Part shown: one piece after another, positions 41,025-50,644 of the stretch
Layout: each line of letters opens with the position of its first letter
Numbering within the stretch: position 1 is the first letter of the stretch
Source of the DNA: Bernardetiaceae bacterium
Lineage (GTDB): Bacteria > Bacteroidota > Bacteroidia > Cytophagales > Bernardetiaceae
Length of the DNA stretch: 64,000 nt
Reading direction: 5' to 3'
Assembly (NCBI GenBank): GCA_020832465.1
Contig: JAFIER010000066.1
Coordinates: 1-64,000, forward strand
Notes under the pieces: generated by a model
The model's input: only the letters and a program-made list of their open reading frames with translations
Told to the model about the DNA's origin: nothing
Database searches by the model: none
Program-made: the position numbers and the translations under genes

Positions 41025-42236
41025 ATGAACCATACAAAATATCAAGTATTAGTCTTAGGTGGTGGCAATGCGGGTATATCCGCCGCCGCACAATTACTAA
41101 TTGCACGCCCAGATTTAGAAGTCGCTATTTTAGAGCCTTCAGAAACGCACTATTATCAACCCGCTTGGACTTTAGTAGGGGGCGGTGATTTTGACATCAA
41201 AAAAACAGCACGCCCACAAGCAGAATGCATGCCCGAGAAGGCCAAATGGATAAAAGGACGTGCAAAAACTTTCCTACCTGAGGAAAATGCCGTTATCACC
41301 GATGCTGGCGAACGCCTCGAGTATGAATATTTAATCGTAGCACTCGGCATTCAGATTGATTGGCACAAAATTAAGGGCTTAGAAGAATCCATAGGAAAAA
41401 ATGGCGTATCGAGTAATTATTCCTACAAATACGCACCCTATACCTTCGAGTGTGTACGGCAACTCAAAGGCGGAACTGCCATTTTTACCAATCCGAATAC
41501 ACCCATTAAATGCGGTGGCGCACCTCAAAAAATCATGTACCTCGCCTCTGATTACTTTCGTAAAAATGGTCTCTTGAATAAAATAGAAGTTAATTTTTGT
41601 TCAGCAGGAGGTGTTATTTTTGGAGTAAAAAAATATGCAGATACACTCAATAAAGTCATAGAACGCTACGGCATCAAAACTAATTTTAAAGAAAACTTAG
41701 TAGAAATACGAGGTGATGAAAAAATTGCAGTTTTTGATCGTACCAATCCCGACGGGAATATAGAAAAAGTAGAGCGTAGTTATGATTTTTTACACGTAAC
41801 GCCCCCGCAGTCAGCACCTGATTGCATCAAAGAAAGCCCCTTAGCAGATAAAAGCAACGCCTTTGGTTGGGTTGATGTAGATAAGCATACGCTCCAGCAT
41901 AATCGCTTTCCTAATGTATTTAGTTTGGGAGATGTAAGTAGCACACCTAATGCCAAAACAGGAGCTGCCGTGCGCAAACAAGCACCCGTATTAGTGCAAA
42001 ACCTTTTGAAAGTAATGGATAATCAAGCCTTAGATCAAAGTTATAATGGTTATGGCTCCTGCCCACTTGTAACAGGATATGGCAAACTCGTACTTGCTGA
42101 GTTTGATTATAATAACGAGCCTGCCGAGAGTTTTGCCCTTATAGATCAATCCAAAGAACGATATAGCATGTATTTGCTCAAAAAATATGGTTTACCATTC
42201 TTATATTGGAACAAAATTTTGAAAGGCACTGCCTAA
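41025..42236 (+). CDS. Sulfide:quinone oxidoreductase-like flavoprotein
   Basis: The 403-aa pyridine nucleotide-disulphide-type protein has the FAD motif VLGGGNAGISAAAQLL near 10-25, YYQPAWTLVGGG near 44-55, a Cys in PIKCGGAPQK near 166 and a second in NGYGSCPLVTGYGK near 348. FSLGDVSSTPNAKTGAAVRK is the second FAD-contact region. This pattern fits type II/mitochondrial-like SQRs, which oxidise sulphide and pass electrons to quinone. It is a single gene with its own promoter. Confidence 0.85.
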   Translation: MNHTKYQVLVLGGGNAGISAAAQLLIARPDLEVAILEPSETHYYQPAWTLVGGGDFDIKKTARPQAECMPEKAKWIKGRAKTFLPEENAVITDAGERLEYEYLIVALGIQIDWHKIKGLEESIGKNGVSSNYSYKYAPYTFECVRQLKGGTAIFTNPNTPIKCGGAPQKIMYLASDYFRKNGLLNKIEVNFCSAGGVIFGVKKYADTLNKVIERYGIKTNFKENLVEIRGDEKIAVFDRTNPDGNIEKVERSYDFLHVTPPQSAPDCIKESPLADKSNAFGWVDVDKHTLQHNRFPNVFSLGDVSSTPNAKTGAAVRKQAPVLVQNLLKVMDNQALDQSYNGYGSCPLVTGYGKLVLAEFDYNNEPAESFALIDQSKERYSMYLLKKYGLPFLYWNKILKGTA

Positions 42237-42260
42237 AATTCCTAAAAATAAATCATAGAC

Positions 42261-42392
42261 CATACTGCTAAGCCCATTCATAGACAAAAAAGGCACAGTA
42301 CTCATGGATTTGAGTGCTATGCCTTTTTTATATTAAAAATCCATAGGGCTATACTACAGCTCCATGCTATGGAAAAATGTATAAGCAGTATG
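42261..42392 (+). repeat. Family 1 element carrying a terminator
   Basis: It starts CATACTGCTAAGCCC and ends AATGTATAAGCAGTATG, an exact match of the end arms over CATACTGCT/AGCAGTATG where other copies have ACTACT/AGTAGT. The core holds the hairpin at 42285-42330 and ATGCTATGGAAAAATG. Confidence 0.75.
42285..42330. terminator. Bidirectional terminator between the flavoprotein and sufD
   Basis: AAAAAGGCACAGTACTCA pairs with TGAGTGCTATGCCTTTTT (one mismatch, one G-T), with A and T runs at the outer ends. It lies between convergent genes, inside the family 1 element. Confidence 0.75.
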
Positions 42393-42414
42393 GTACAACC
42401 AATTTTTATTCAGA

Positions 42415-43728
42415 TTAAGACAATCTGTGCTCTATTTGCAGTGCTAAAAATTCACGCAAAGATTCGAAAGCGATACGCTCGGTAACTTCTTTAGCAAAAG
42501 CCTGCACCATCATAGCTTGTGCCTTCTTTTTCGAAATACCTCTTGATTGCAAATAAAACAGTGCTTCTGTATCTATTTTCCCTGTGGTAGCCCCATGCGA
42601 ACATTTTACATCATCAGCCCAAATTTCGAGCTGTGGTTTTGTATCTATAGCTGCTTTGTCAGAGAGTACAATATTGCGATTAGATTGGAAAGCATTTGTT
42701 TTTTGAGCATCTTGGCGCACAAATATTTTACCATTAAAAACTCCTCGCGACTGCCCATCGAGTATGCCTTTGTAAAGTTCATGACTTTCTGAATGGGGTT
42801 TAGCGTGATCTACGGCTGTGTGGTTATCGACGTGCGTTTTGCCTTTGAGCATATAGAGTCCGTTCATATAACTCTCACAGCGTTCGCCGAGTTTGATTTT
42901 AAGGTCGTTGCGCACGATATCTCCTGTAAGAGAAATTGTGGTATTGCTAAAACTGCTTTCATCGGCTTGACGTACGTAAGTTGTACCGACGTGATAGTTT
43001 AGGCTCTCGTCGATTTGCATTTTATAATGATCAACGTGTGCATGCGGTGCGACGGCAATTTCAGTAACGCTATTAGATAGATGCTTGTAGTCTCCAATGC
43101 CTATAAAGTTTTCAATAACTTTTAATCTGCTATTTTCACCTACAATCATTAAATTACGCACCTGCGCAAGGCTATTTACCGCACGCGCATCACTCAAAAA
43201 GTGTAGCACTACGGGGTAGCTCAACTCCGTAGCACGTGGTACGTGAATAAGTGCACCATCGGTAAAATAAGCCGTATTGAGTGCTGTAAATATAGCATCT
43301 TCGGCATCGGTAGTGTAGTTATCGAGGTGTGCGGTAAGCCACTCCGAATCTTGTCGGATAACACTTGCCATAGGCTCTATTCGTATGCCTTTCCCCTCTG
43401 GTAGGATTAGCGAGCTTTTAGGCGAAAAGTGCCCATTGACAAATACCAAGTGATGCGCTTCTTCGGTTATGGGCAGTGTTTTTTGGCAATGTTCGAGGAA
43501 TGAAGCCTCGTCTTCGTTGCGCTCAATTTGGATTTTAAAATCCGTTTTATAAACTGCTTCAAGTGAGGTATATTTCCACTCTTCATGCCTTTTTGTAGGC
43601 AAATCGAGCGCATTGACATGGGCTTGCGCCTGTGCTCTCAGTTCGGAGAGTGTATGATTTTGGGCTTTTTCAAAAACTTCGAGAAAAGCCTTATGTACAT
43701 TATTTTTCAAACCTGTCGTACTTTGCAT
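42415..43728 (-). CDS. sufD: Fe-S cluster assembly protein SufD
   Basis: The 437-aa protein has the SufB/D beta-helix core in its C-terminal half: YKGILDGQSRGVFNGKIFVR, NIVLSDKAAIDTKPQLEIWA, DDVKCSHGATTGKID and ALFYLQSRGI. The N-terminal half (RHEEWKYTSLEAVYKTDF) is typical of SufD. It joins SufB and SufC in the scaffold that builds iron-sulphur clusters. It lies 44 bp downstream of sufC in the same operon; sufB is not directly next to them. Confidence 0.95.
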   Translation of the reverse strand: MQSTTGLKNNVHKAFLEVFEKAQNHTLSELRAQAQAHVNALDLPTKRHEEWKYTSLEAVYKTDFKIQIERNEDEASFLEHCQKTLPITEEAHHLVFVNGHFSPKSSLILPEGKGIRIEPMASVIRQDSEWLTAHLDNYTTDAEDAIFTALNTAYFTDGALIHVPRATELSYPVVLHFLSDARAVNSLAQVRNLMIVGENSRLKVIENFIGIGDYKHLSNSVTEIAVAPHAHVDHYKMQIDESLNYHVGTTYVRQADESSFSNTTISLTGDIVRNDLKIKLGERCESYMNGLYMLKGKTHVDNHTAVDHAKPHSESHELYKGILDGQSRGVFNGKIFVRQDAQKTNAFQSNRNIVLSDKAAIDTKPQLEIWADDVKCSHGATTGKIDTEALFYLQSRGISKKKAQAMMVQAFAKEVTERIAFESLREFLALQIEHRLS

Positions 43729-43772
43729 TGTATAAGTTTTTTGGAATTAGCAAGAAAAAAAAATAGAACTTA

Positions 43773-44525
43773 TTAGGCCAAAACTTCCGTTTTTATCCAA
43801 TCATAGCCTTTATCCTCGAGCTCGAGGGCGAGTTCTTTTGTACCAGATTTTACGATTTTGCCTTGATAGAGTACGTGCACAAAGTCAGGTACGATATAAT
43901 CCAAAAGACGTTGATAATGCGTAATTACGATAACAGCGTTGTCTTTATTTCTAAACTTATTTACTCCCTCCGAAACGATTTTTAAAGCATCGATATCGAG
44001 CCCTGAATCCGTCTCATCTAAAATAGCGAGTTTAGGATTAAGCATCAAAAGTTGAAAAATTTCGTTGCGTTTTTTTTCACCCCCCGAAAATCCTTCATTG
44101 AGTGAGCGTGAAAGCAAAGACTGCTCAATATCCATGAGCTTTGCTTTTTCTTTCATGAGCTTTAAAAATCCGACAGCATCGAGCTCCTCTTCGCCTTTGT
44201 ATTTGCGAATTTCGTTGATAGCTGTTTTCAAAAAATTTGTATTCGAGACGCCAGGAATCTCAATGGGATATTGAAAAGCCAAAAATAAGCCCTCGCCAGC
44301 ACGCTCCTCAGGCGCAAGTTCAAGTAAATCCTTGCCGTCAAAACTGACTTCACCGCCTGTAACTTCGTACTCTTCACGACCAGCAAGCACTGAGGCTAAT
44401 GTACTTTTTCCCGAGCCGTTGGGTCCCATAATGGCATGTACTTCACCTGGTTTTACCTCCAAGTTTAGCCCTTTAAGAATATTTTCTTCCTCGATACGCG
44501 CTTGTAAATTTTTTATTTGAAGCAT
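43773..44525 (-). CDS. sufC: Fe-S cluster assembly ATPase SufC
   Basis: The 250-aa ABC-type ATPase has Walker A GPNGSGKSTLASVLAG near 34-49, Q-loop FLAFQYPIEIPGVSN, signature GFSGGEKKRNEI and Walker B PKLAILDETDSGLDIDALKI. The D-E-T-D-S-G-L-D end is typical of SufC. It powers the SufBCD scaffold. It is the first gene of the sufC-sufD unit. A box reading TAAATTTG on the minus strand lies at 44693-44700, but no -33 TTG at the right spacing is seen. Confidence 0.96.
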   Translation of the reverse strand: MLQIKNLQARIEEENILKGLNLEVKPGEVHAIMGPNGSGKSTLASVLAGREEYEVTGGEVSFDGKDLLELAPEERAGEGLFLAFQYPIEIPGVSNTNFLKTAINEIRKYKGEEELDAVGFLKLMKEKAKLMDIEQSLLSRSLNEGFSGGEKKRNEIFQLLMLNPKLAILDETDSGLDIDALKIVSEGVNKFRNKDNAVIVITHYQRLLDYIVPDFVHVLYQGKIVKSGTKELALELEDKGYDWIKTEVLA

Positions 44526-44932
44526 AATTCAATGTTGTATTTTGTGTATTTTTTAAGAGTAAAAACTATGTTTGCACCTACAAAGATTTTGCAAAATCTT
44601 ATAGGCTTAAACTTTTGACAAAAACCTTCTCAGGCTTAGATACAATTGCCCTCTTGAGCTACATTTTTCTATGGCAAAAAGGCATATTGATACAAATTTA
44701 GGCAAAAAAAAAGAGTTTCTCTTGCTGTTTACTAAATTTTTATCATTTTTGTAACTTGAGTGGCGCACTTAGGCTGACTTACTCACTAACAGCCTTCGAA
44801 AAAATGTTAGTCATTAAGCCAATCTTAGTTATGTAACGCTAATTTGTATTTAATCTAATTACAGGGTGTTTTGTTACAAACAATCAGCAAAATTTATTTT
44901 TTTTTTAGTATCTGCTAATTCTAACACGCTTC
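44526..44932. other. Divergent region between sufC and porZ
   Basis: It contains a hairpin AAGATTTTGCAAAATCTT (44583-44600) and a weak hairpin of the recurrent class (CACTAACAGCC...TGTTAGTCATTAAG, about 44785-44818). The remainder is AT-rich with TAATTTG boxes but no well-spaced promoter or gene. Confidence 0.45.
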
Positions 44933-47224
44933 ATGGCGATTTTATTTGACGATATACGCAATCATCTTCTAGGCGTACTTATTATTTTGTTATTTTGTTA
45001 TTTTGCATTGCCCAATCTTGCGGCGCAAAATATTCCTGTTGGCGAATGGCGTAGCCATTTGACATACTACGATGCACGCCTTTTGGCTTGGAGCTCGGAA
45101 CGTGTGTATGCAGCCTCTGGGAATGCACTTTTTTATTGGGATAGGCAACAGCAGCAAGTGAGCACGCTCTCTCAAAGTGATGGGCTTAGCGATATTAGTG
45201 TAAGCTGCTTGGGCTATGATGCCGTGAGCGGTTTTTTAGTGGTAGGATACGAAAATGGAAATATTGACCTTGTTTCGGACGATGAGGTTATCAATATTCG
45301 CTCTATACTCAACGAAACAACGATTCGCGATAAGCGTCTCAACCACGTATCATTTCACGAGAATAAAGCCTATTTGAGCAGTCAGTTTGGTATTGTAGTA
45401 TTAGATATGCAAATTTTGCGCATCAGCCAAACTTATCGCAATTTAAATGCTCAGGGCAATCGCCTTGAGATTTTTAATACCGTAGTTTTTAGAGACCGTC
45501 TTTATGCCGCTACGGCAGAGGGCGTTCGTTCTGTATCGCTTAGTCCGAGTGTGAATCCAAGAGATTTTGCGAATTGGCAGACTTTAAGCCCTACTACGGG
45601 TAGCAGCAGCGTAAGCCAAGTTACGGCAACGGATACTCATCTTTACTTTGCTCTTCGTAACGATGGGCTTTATCGCTATGATGGTAATGCTGTTGAGGCT
45701 ATTGGCGCGACAAGGGGCTTAGTCGTTACGGGGCTTTCGGCTGCCGAGCGTGGTAGGGTTTGGCTTGCTGCTGATACAAGTGGTGTGTTTGAGGTGAGTA
45801 GCGGGGTGGCTGTGCGTCAGTTTCGTGAGAAATTTGTTGCGCCGCAATTTGCTTTTGAAGACCCCGAAGGTTTGCTTTGGATAGCTGATAGGGGTAGTGG
45901 CTTGCTGGGCAATGAAAGTGGTGATTTTGAGGCTTATTTTCCGTCAGGACCTTACAGCGCAGAGGCGCATGCTGTGCTTGAGTTTGAAGATAAAATTCTT
46001 GTGGTCTCGGGTGGCTATAGCAGTGATTATCGTCCACGAAATTCTACCAAAGGTTTTTATGTTTTTGAGCGTGGGGAATGGACAAACTACAATTCAGAAG
46101 GGATTTTAGAAGGCAGTGTTGCTATCCCTGCGCTGCGTGATTTGATAGCGGCTACTTATAGTCCGCTTGAGCGACGTATTTATTTGGCTTCTTTTCAAGA
46201 TGGAATTTTGGTTTGGGATTTAGAAAACGATAGTTTCAGCCAAATAGACTCTTCTAATAGCCCTTTGCGCCAGAATCAAGTAGCAGATGTCAAAGTTGAT
46301 GCAAGTGGAAATCTTTGGGTTGCACCTTGGGCTCCTAACCGCAATGATCCTACATTTTACCGCAAAAACCTTGAGGGCAGTTGGCAGTCTTATAATTTTG
46401 GTTTTGATAATGTCGATGCTAACGGGCTTATGCTCGATATCGCCGAGCAGGTTTGGGCACGCTTACGACCAGATAGGGGTGGGAATGTTTTGATTTTTGA
46501 TGCCGAGCGTCGCTCGCGCGTCCTGACCGAGACTTTCAATGAAGGGAATTTGCCGAGTTTTGCAGTGCGTTCTCTTTTAAGTGACCGCAGGGGCACTGTT
46601 TGGATAGGCACAAATGAAGGCATACGTGTTGTTTTTGATGTATTTCCTTTGCTCAATAATAATGCGATCAATGCCAGTGATATATTTTTTGAGAATCGTC
46701 GTTTGCTCCGTGATGAGCGTATTATTAGCCTCAAAAGCGATGGTGGCAATCGCAAATGGATAGCTACTAACAATGGTGCATGGCTTTTTGATGCGAATGG
46801 AAGCCGTCTTTTTCATCATTTTACTGCTGAAAATAGTCCGTTACTTTCCAACCAAGTTTTGGATTTAGGAATTATTGGCAGCACGGGGGAAGTTTTTTTT
46901 GCTACGGCATTAGGATTAGTGTCTTATCGGGGTACTGCTACTGATGCTACTCGTTTTCATCAGCAGGTGAAGGTTTTTCCCAACCCCGTTCGCCCTGCTT
47001 TTCAAGGGCTTATCACTATTGAGGGGTTGGCTTCTAATGCAGAGGTCAAGATTACGGATATCGAAGGCAAACTTATTTTTGAAACCCGAGCTTTTGGCGG
47101 TACAGCCACTTGGGACGGGCGTAGCTACCTCAATCAAAAAGCCTCTACAGGGGTATATTTGATTTTTAGCAGTACAAGTGATGGTGAAGATACCTTCGTT
47201 GCCAAAGTAGCAATTATTGAATAG
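44933..47224 (+). CDS. porZ: PorZ-like T9SS component
   Basis: A signal peptide precedes QNIPVGEWRSHLTYYDARLL (about 30-51), the usual PorZ start. Two beta-propellers of the two-component-regulator-propeller kind fill about 50-660, with repeated blades (ISVSCLGYDAVSGFLVVGYE, FEDPEGLLWIADRGSG, SLLSDRRGTVWIGTNEGIRV, RKWIATNNGAWLF). A C-terminal sorting-type beta-sandwich follows (VKVFPNPVRPAFQGLITIEG to FVAKVAIIE). In Porphyromonas, PorZ binds the sortase and A-LPS on the cell surface; the same role is inferred. The start of the reading frame is a little long, and a later Met or signal start cannot be excluded. Confidence 0.85.
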   Translation: MAILFDDIRNHLLGVLIILLFCYFALPNLAAQNIPVGEWRSHLTYYDARLLAWSSERVYAASGNALFYWDRQQQQVSTLSQSDGLSDISVSCLGYDAVSGFLVVGYENGNIDLVSDDEVINIRSILNETTIRDKRLNHVSFHENKAYLSSQFGIVVLDMQILRISQTYRNLNAQGNRLEIFNTVVFRDRLYAATAEGVRSVSLSPSVNPRDFANWQTLSPTTGSSSVSQVTATDTHLYFALRNDGLYRYDGNAVEAIGATRGLVVTGLSAAERGRVWLAADTSGVFEVSSGVAVRQFREKFVAPQFAFEDPEGLLWIADRGSGLLGNESGDFEAYFPSGPYSAEAHAVLEFEDKILVVSGGYSSDYRPRNSTKGFYVFERGEWTNYNSEGILEGSVAIPALRDLIAATYSPLERRIYLASFQDGILVWDLENDSFSQIDSSNSPLRQNQVADVKVDASGNLWVAPWAPNRNDPTFYRKNLEGSWQSYNFGFDNVDANGLMLDIAEQVWARLRPDRGGNVLIFDAERRSRVLTETFNEGNLPSFAVRSLLSDRRGTVWIGTNEGIRVVFDVFPLLNNNAINASDIFFENRRLLRDERIISLKSDGGNRKWIATNNGAWLFDANGSRLFHHFTAENSPLLSNQVLDLGIIGSTGEVFFATALGLVSYRGTATDATRFHQQVKVFPNPVRPAFQGLITIEGLASNAEVKITDIEGKLIFETRAFGGTATWDGRSYLNQKASTGVYLIFSSTSDGEDTFVAKVAIIE

Positions 47225-47227
47225 CAC

Positions 47228-47287
47228 CATACTAATAGACATTTTCTATTCAGAAATAACATTTCTGTCAGAAATGTTATTTCTATA
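47228..47287 (+). repeat. Family 1 element, left half
   Basis: CATACTAATAGACATTTT, then the perfect hairpin AGAAATAACATTTCT-GTC-AGAAATGTTATTTCT. The right half is replaced by a family 2 end (GATTTACCAACTTGACGTAC) at about 47304-47323. Confidence 0.65.
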
Positions 47288-47346
47288 AGTTCTGACACTA
47301 CCTAAGTCGATTTACCAACTTGACGTACACCCCAAAAACAATAAAT

Positions 47347-47859
47347 ATGAAAACTTTGATTCTTTTGCGACATGCAAAATCGTCTTGGAAAGAGGATCTT
47401 CCGGATATAGAACGCCCGCTCAATAAGCGTGGCAAGCGCAATGCACCATTTATGGCAAAGCGATTGCGGAGTGTGCAGGGCTTACAGCGTCATTCGCTTT
47501 TGGTGCTTTCGAGCCCTGCTTTGCGGGCACGACTTACGGCAGAAATTTTTGCGGGGCATTTAGCCATACCCAAAATTCAGATTGAAGAGGATTTATATTT
47601 TCAAGGTACGGAAGCCATGCGTGAGGTTGTGCGTGCGCAGTCTGATCATTTTCAAACTATTTTACTTGTAGCGCATAATCCAGATTTAAACGATTGGATT
47701 GATGAGATAGGCAAGCAAACACTCGATAATCTACCCACCTGTGCCTATTATGCACTCGAAGCACCGATTACTTATTGGGCTGAATGGGAGGACGAAAAGG
47801 CTGTATTTAGCTATTGGGATTACCCTAAACGTTACAAAAATCAAACAGATTTGCTTTAG
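47347..47859 (+). CDS. SixA-like histidine phosphatase
   Basis: From ATG 47347 the protein has 170 aa and opens MKTLILLRHAKSSW, with the phosphoenzyme His9 in the RH motif. Further marks are ERPLNKRGKRNAPFMAKRL, LSSPALRARLTAEIF and LLVAHNPDLNDWID with the second catalytic His. SixA removes phosphate from phosphohistidine in HPt domains, but small members also act on other substrates. The upstream in-frame ATG at 47320 lies in repeat-derived sequence and is disfavoured. Confidence 0.85.
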   Translation: MKTLILLRHAKSSWKEDLPDIERPLNKRGKRNAPFMAKRLRSVQGLQRHSLLVLSSPALRARLTAEIFAGHLAIPKIQIEEDLYFQGTEAMREVVRAQSDHFQTILLVAHNPDLNDWIDEIGKQTLDNLPTCAYYALEAPITYWAEWEDEKAVFSYWDYPKRYKNQTDLL

Positions 47860-48076
47860 TACGAACTTTTTGCGTATAGTTACGTTTTTGTCATTATCAT
47901 TTATACATTCATTATCACGTTTTGAATGCTAAACTGTTTGATTTGCCTTTATACGTAGTTTATAGGGCGCAACGGCAGTGAGTTCGCAGTTTTGAGCGCA
48001 AGGCTTAGGCTTTAAACTTTTTACAGACTTGGCAAGCCTAACAGATTTTTTTAGACTACAAATTTTATAATTTTGC

Positions 48077-49261
48077 ATGAGTACAAATACAAACTTCAAC
48101 AATTCGCACAAACAAGCTAATCAAAAAGCTCAAGAAACTCGTCTCGGTCGTTATAACGTCTTTGGAGAGGGTTATTTTAGTGAAATGTTTTATATGCTCA
48201 ATCGCTTTGACCAAAAGCCCATAGAGCTGAGTATGAGCGAATATTGTGAGAGCAATCTTCAAGTCGATTTAAATAAATTTATTGAAAAGCTCGAAAAGGC
48301 AGATTTTGCCCCGCTCAAACTTTACAAAAGATATACAAGTTTTAACAAAAAAGAGGGGCGTTATTCTATAGATTGGTATCTTTTTTTACGCGATGAGCGC
48401 ATTGTCATCAATGTCGATAGCGACTCGGTAAAGAAGCTCGATAAAGTGCGTTTTGCCTTGCATAACATTACAGCCATTGAAGACGAGACCCAAGAAGATT
48501 TGATGCAAATTTTTGAAATTGCACAAAAATGCCTCGTCGAGACCGAAGACGACCAAAAACGCTATATCAGTATTGTAGGTAATACACCACGTATCGGACT
48601 AACGCTTCGCAAACATGAGATTAAAGCACCTCATATTCCTGATTTGAATCTTTATTACGGTCAGGATTTTGATAAAAAGCACGAGACAATCGTTGAGCTT
48701 ATCAACCAACGCAATAGCTCTGGTTTGTTTATTTTTCACGGACTTACGGGCAGTGGTAAGACCAACTACATTCGTTATTTAATTAGCTCTGCCAAGCCCG
48801 AGATAGAGTTTATTTTCTATCCAATTTCGCTACTTCGCGATATTGCAAGTCCTGATTTTATTACGTTTTTGTCTGATTATCAAGATGCCGTATTGATTAT
48901 CGAAGAATCTGAGGATTCGGTGCAGGCGCGCGATAAATTTAATGCTGATAAGTCGGCTATTGCTAATTTACTAAACGTCTCTGACGGTTTGCTATCTGAT
49001 GTATTAAACCTCAAGATTATCTGTACGTTTAATACTGATATTCGCAACTTAGACCAAGCACTTTTGCGTGAGGGCAGGTTGCTTGCTATTCATAAATTTG
49101 ATAAGTTGAGCGTAGAAAATGCCAACGAAATTGCTAAGGTAAATAAGCTCAAAAAGAAATTTGAGAAACCTGTTTCTCTAGCACAAATTTTTAACAAAAA
49201 GCTCAATGAAGACCTTTCAGACTTTAAAGAAGGCACAGGAAGAATCGGTTTCGGTTCTTAG
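48077..49261 (+). CDS. AAA-type ATPase of unknown role
   Basis: The 394-aa protein has an N-terminal region (about 1-195) without recognisable domains, then an ATPase domain: Walker A FHGLTGSGKTNYIRYL near 218-233, Walker B AVLIIEESED near 271-280 (double Glu after the hydrophobic strand), sensor 1 LKIICTFNTDI near 311-321 and an arginine-finger-like ALLREGRLL. The fold resembles BCS1/AAA proteins used for protein handling. Similar stand-alone genes occur in Bacteroidota; the substrate is unknown. TAATTTTG directly before the ATG (48068-48075) resembles a -7 box but is too close to the start to be this gene's promoter. Confidence 0.78.
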   Translation: MSTNTNFNNSHKQANQKAQETRLGRYNVFGEGYFSEMFYMLNRFDQKPIELSMSEYCESNLQVDLNKFIEKLEKADFAPLKLYKRYTSFNKKEGRYSIDWYLFLRDERIVINVDSDSVKKLDKVRFALHNITAIEDETQEDLMQIFEIAQKCLVETEDDQKRYISIVGNTPRIGLTLRKHEIKAPHIPDLNLYYGQDFDKKHETIVELINQRNSSGLFIFHGLTGSGKTNYIRYLISSAKPEIEFIFYPISLLRDIASPDFITFLSDYQDAVLIIEESEDSVQARDKFNADKSAIANLLNVSDGLLSDVLNLKIICTFNTDIRNLDQALLREGRLLAIHKFDKLSVENANEIAKVNKLKKKFEKPVSLAQIFNKKLNEDLSDFKEGTGRIGFGS

Positions 49262-49395
49262 CTAAATAAAACAAATACTTTGAGTATGAACCTATAAGTT
49301 TGCTATTTATTTTGCTTTTGCATTTTTAAAATTTACAATTTTTCTATATTTTGCACTATTTGCATCATTATTATACACAAAACCAAATTATACGT

Positions 49396-49776
49396 ATGAA
49401 TTTTCCTGAAAACCTCCGTTATACTGAAGAACACGAATGGGTGCGCCTCGAAAATGACGGCACAATGACCATCGGTATTACTGATTTTGCACAAAGCGAA
49501 TTGGGCGATATTGTGTATGTAGAGGTCGATACCGTAGGTGATACAATTGAAGGCGGAGAAGTCTTTGGTAGTATAGAAGCCGTCAAGACAGTATCAGATT
49601 TGTATATGCCCGTATCGGGTGAAATTCTCGAGTTTAATGAAGCGATAGAAGACAACCCCGAGATTGTCAATACTAACCCTTATAAAGGGGGCTGGCTTAT
49701 CAAAATTAAACCCGAAAATGCCGACGACTTGGAAAACTTAATGACTGCCGAGGAGTATAGGGCTACCGTTGAATAA
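49396..49776 (+). CDS. gcvH: Glycine cleavage system H protein
   Basis: The 126 aa from ATG 49396 (MNFPENLRYTEEHEWVRLEN) form a complete lipoyl protein with the lipoylated Lys64 in GSIEAVKTVSDLYMPVSGE. It shuttles the aminomethyl group between the P, T and L proteins; the other gcv genes are not near. Its frame extends 15 codons up, but the HEW-containing start is canonical. A terminator hairpin follows. Confidence 0.95.
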   Translation: MNFPENLRYTEEHEWVRLENDGTMTIGITDFAQSELGDIVYVEVDTVGDTIEGGEVFGSIEAVKTVSDLYMPVSGEILEFNEAIEDNPEIVNTNPYKGGWLIKIKPENADDLENLMTAEEYRATVE

Positions 49777-49787
49777 AAACTAAAAGC

Positions 49788-49838
49788 CTGCACTTAAAAA
49801 ATAATCTTTTCGTGAGAAAATTTATTTTTTAAGTGCAG
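49788..49838. terminator. Long hairpin terminator after gcvH
   Basis: CTGCACTTAAAAAATAA pairs with TTATTTTTTAAGTGCAG around CTTTTCGTGAGAAAAT, which itself pairs further. It lies between gcvH and the RDD gene, so the two are not simply one operon. Confidence 0.8.
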
Positions 49839-49871
49839 AATTTGTATTTCTGATAACAAACTTCAAATCAA

Positions 49872-50603
49872 ATGGCAAGCATTCAGGTCTTGACTTCTCA
49901 AAATGTAGAAATTGAGTATAAAATTGCACCTCTTAGTGTGCGCATAGCCTCTACTGTCATAGATTGGCTTATATTTTTAGCCTATGTAATGTTAGTAGTT
50001 TTGCTGTTGCAATATATTGATCTTTTTCAGTCCTCTATAGTGGTAGCTTCTATCATTATTATTCCTATATTTTTCTATCCTTTGCTTTGTGAGTTGTTGC
50101 TCAATGGTCAAAGCATTGGAAAAAGAGTACTTAAAACCCGTGTAGTACAAATCAATGGTGAAATACCCGATACGGGTCAGTTTCTGCTGCGTTGGATATT
50201 TCGTTTTGTAGATATAACGCTGTCTATAGGTGGAGTCGCTGCGCTTCTTGTGCTGATTACACGTAGAAAGCAAAGACTTGGCGATTTGATTGCTGGTACA
50301 ACCATTATTATGATAGAAGCCAGTATAGGAACTAAGGTTACGATGCAACAAGTATTAGATAAGCATCAGCAAGAAGCCGATAGAGAAGTTGTATTTCCAG
50401 AGGCTGTCAAACTCAAAGAGGCGGAAATGCTAATTGTCAAAAAAGTAATCAATAGGGTAGTACGAAAACCCCAAAAAGAGCAAGCTTTGGCTACAGAAAC
50501 GGCTCAAATTTTACAAGAAAGGCTTCAAATTACACATAAGGAAGCAAGCGATTTAGTTTTTCTACAAACACTCCTACGAGATTATATCAAACTCACTCGC
50601 TAG
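49872..50603 (+). CDS. RDD family membrane protein
   Basis: The 243-aa protein has three to four membrane helices in its first 150 residues. The family pattern is clear: IAPLSVRIASTVIDWLIFLA (Arg and Asp at the first helix), NGQSIGKRVLKTRVV, FLLRWIFRFVDI and RRKQRLGDLIAGTTII. The last 95 residues are a cytoplasmic helical tail. RDD proteins are thought to take part in ion or small-molecule transport; no substrate is known here. Confidence 0.88.
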   Translation: MASIQVLTSQNVEIEYKIAPLSVRIASTVIDWLIFLAYVMLVVLLLQYIDLFQSSIVVASIIIIPIFFYPLLCELLLNGQSIGKRVLKTRVVQINGEIPDTGQFLLRWIFRFVDITLSIGGVAALLVLITRRKQRLGDLIAGTTIIMIEASIGTKVTMQQVLDKHQQEADREVVFPEAVKLKEAEMLIVKKVINRVVRKPQKEQALATETAQILQERLQITHKEASDLVFLQTLLRDYIKLTR

Positions 50604-50644
50604 CTTAAATTTTTCAATATGACAAGGTTATAGCAATAGGTTGC

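Noticed and set aside
48068-48075. TAATTTTG as promoter of the AAA ATPase gene
   Set aside because: It ends one base before the ATG, so transcription would start inside the gene, and there is no TTG at a suitable distance.
47929-48076. A GC-richer segment (GGGCGCAACGGCAGTGAG) before the AAA ATPase gene as an RNA gene
   Set aside because: It has no promoter match, no convincing long stem and no terminator; only one copy is present in the window.
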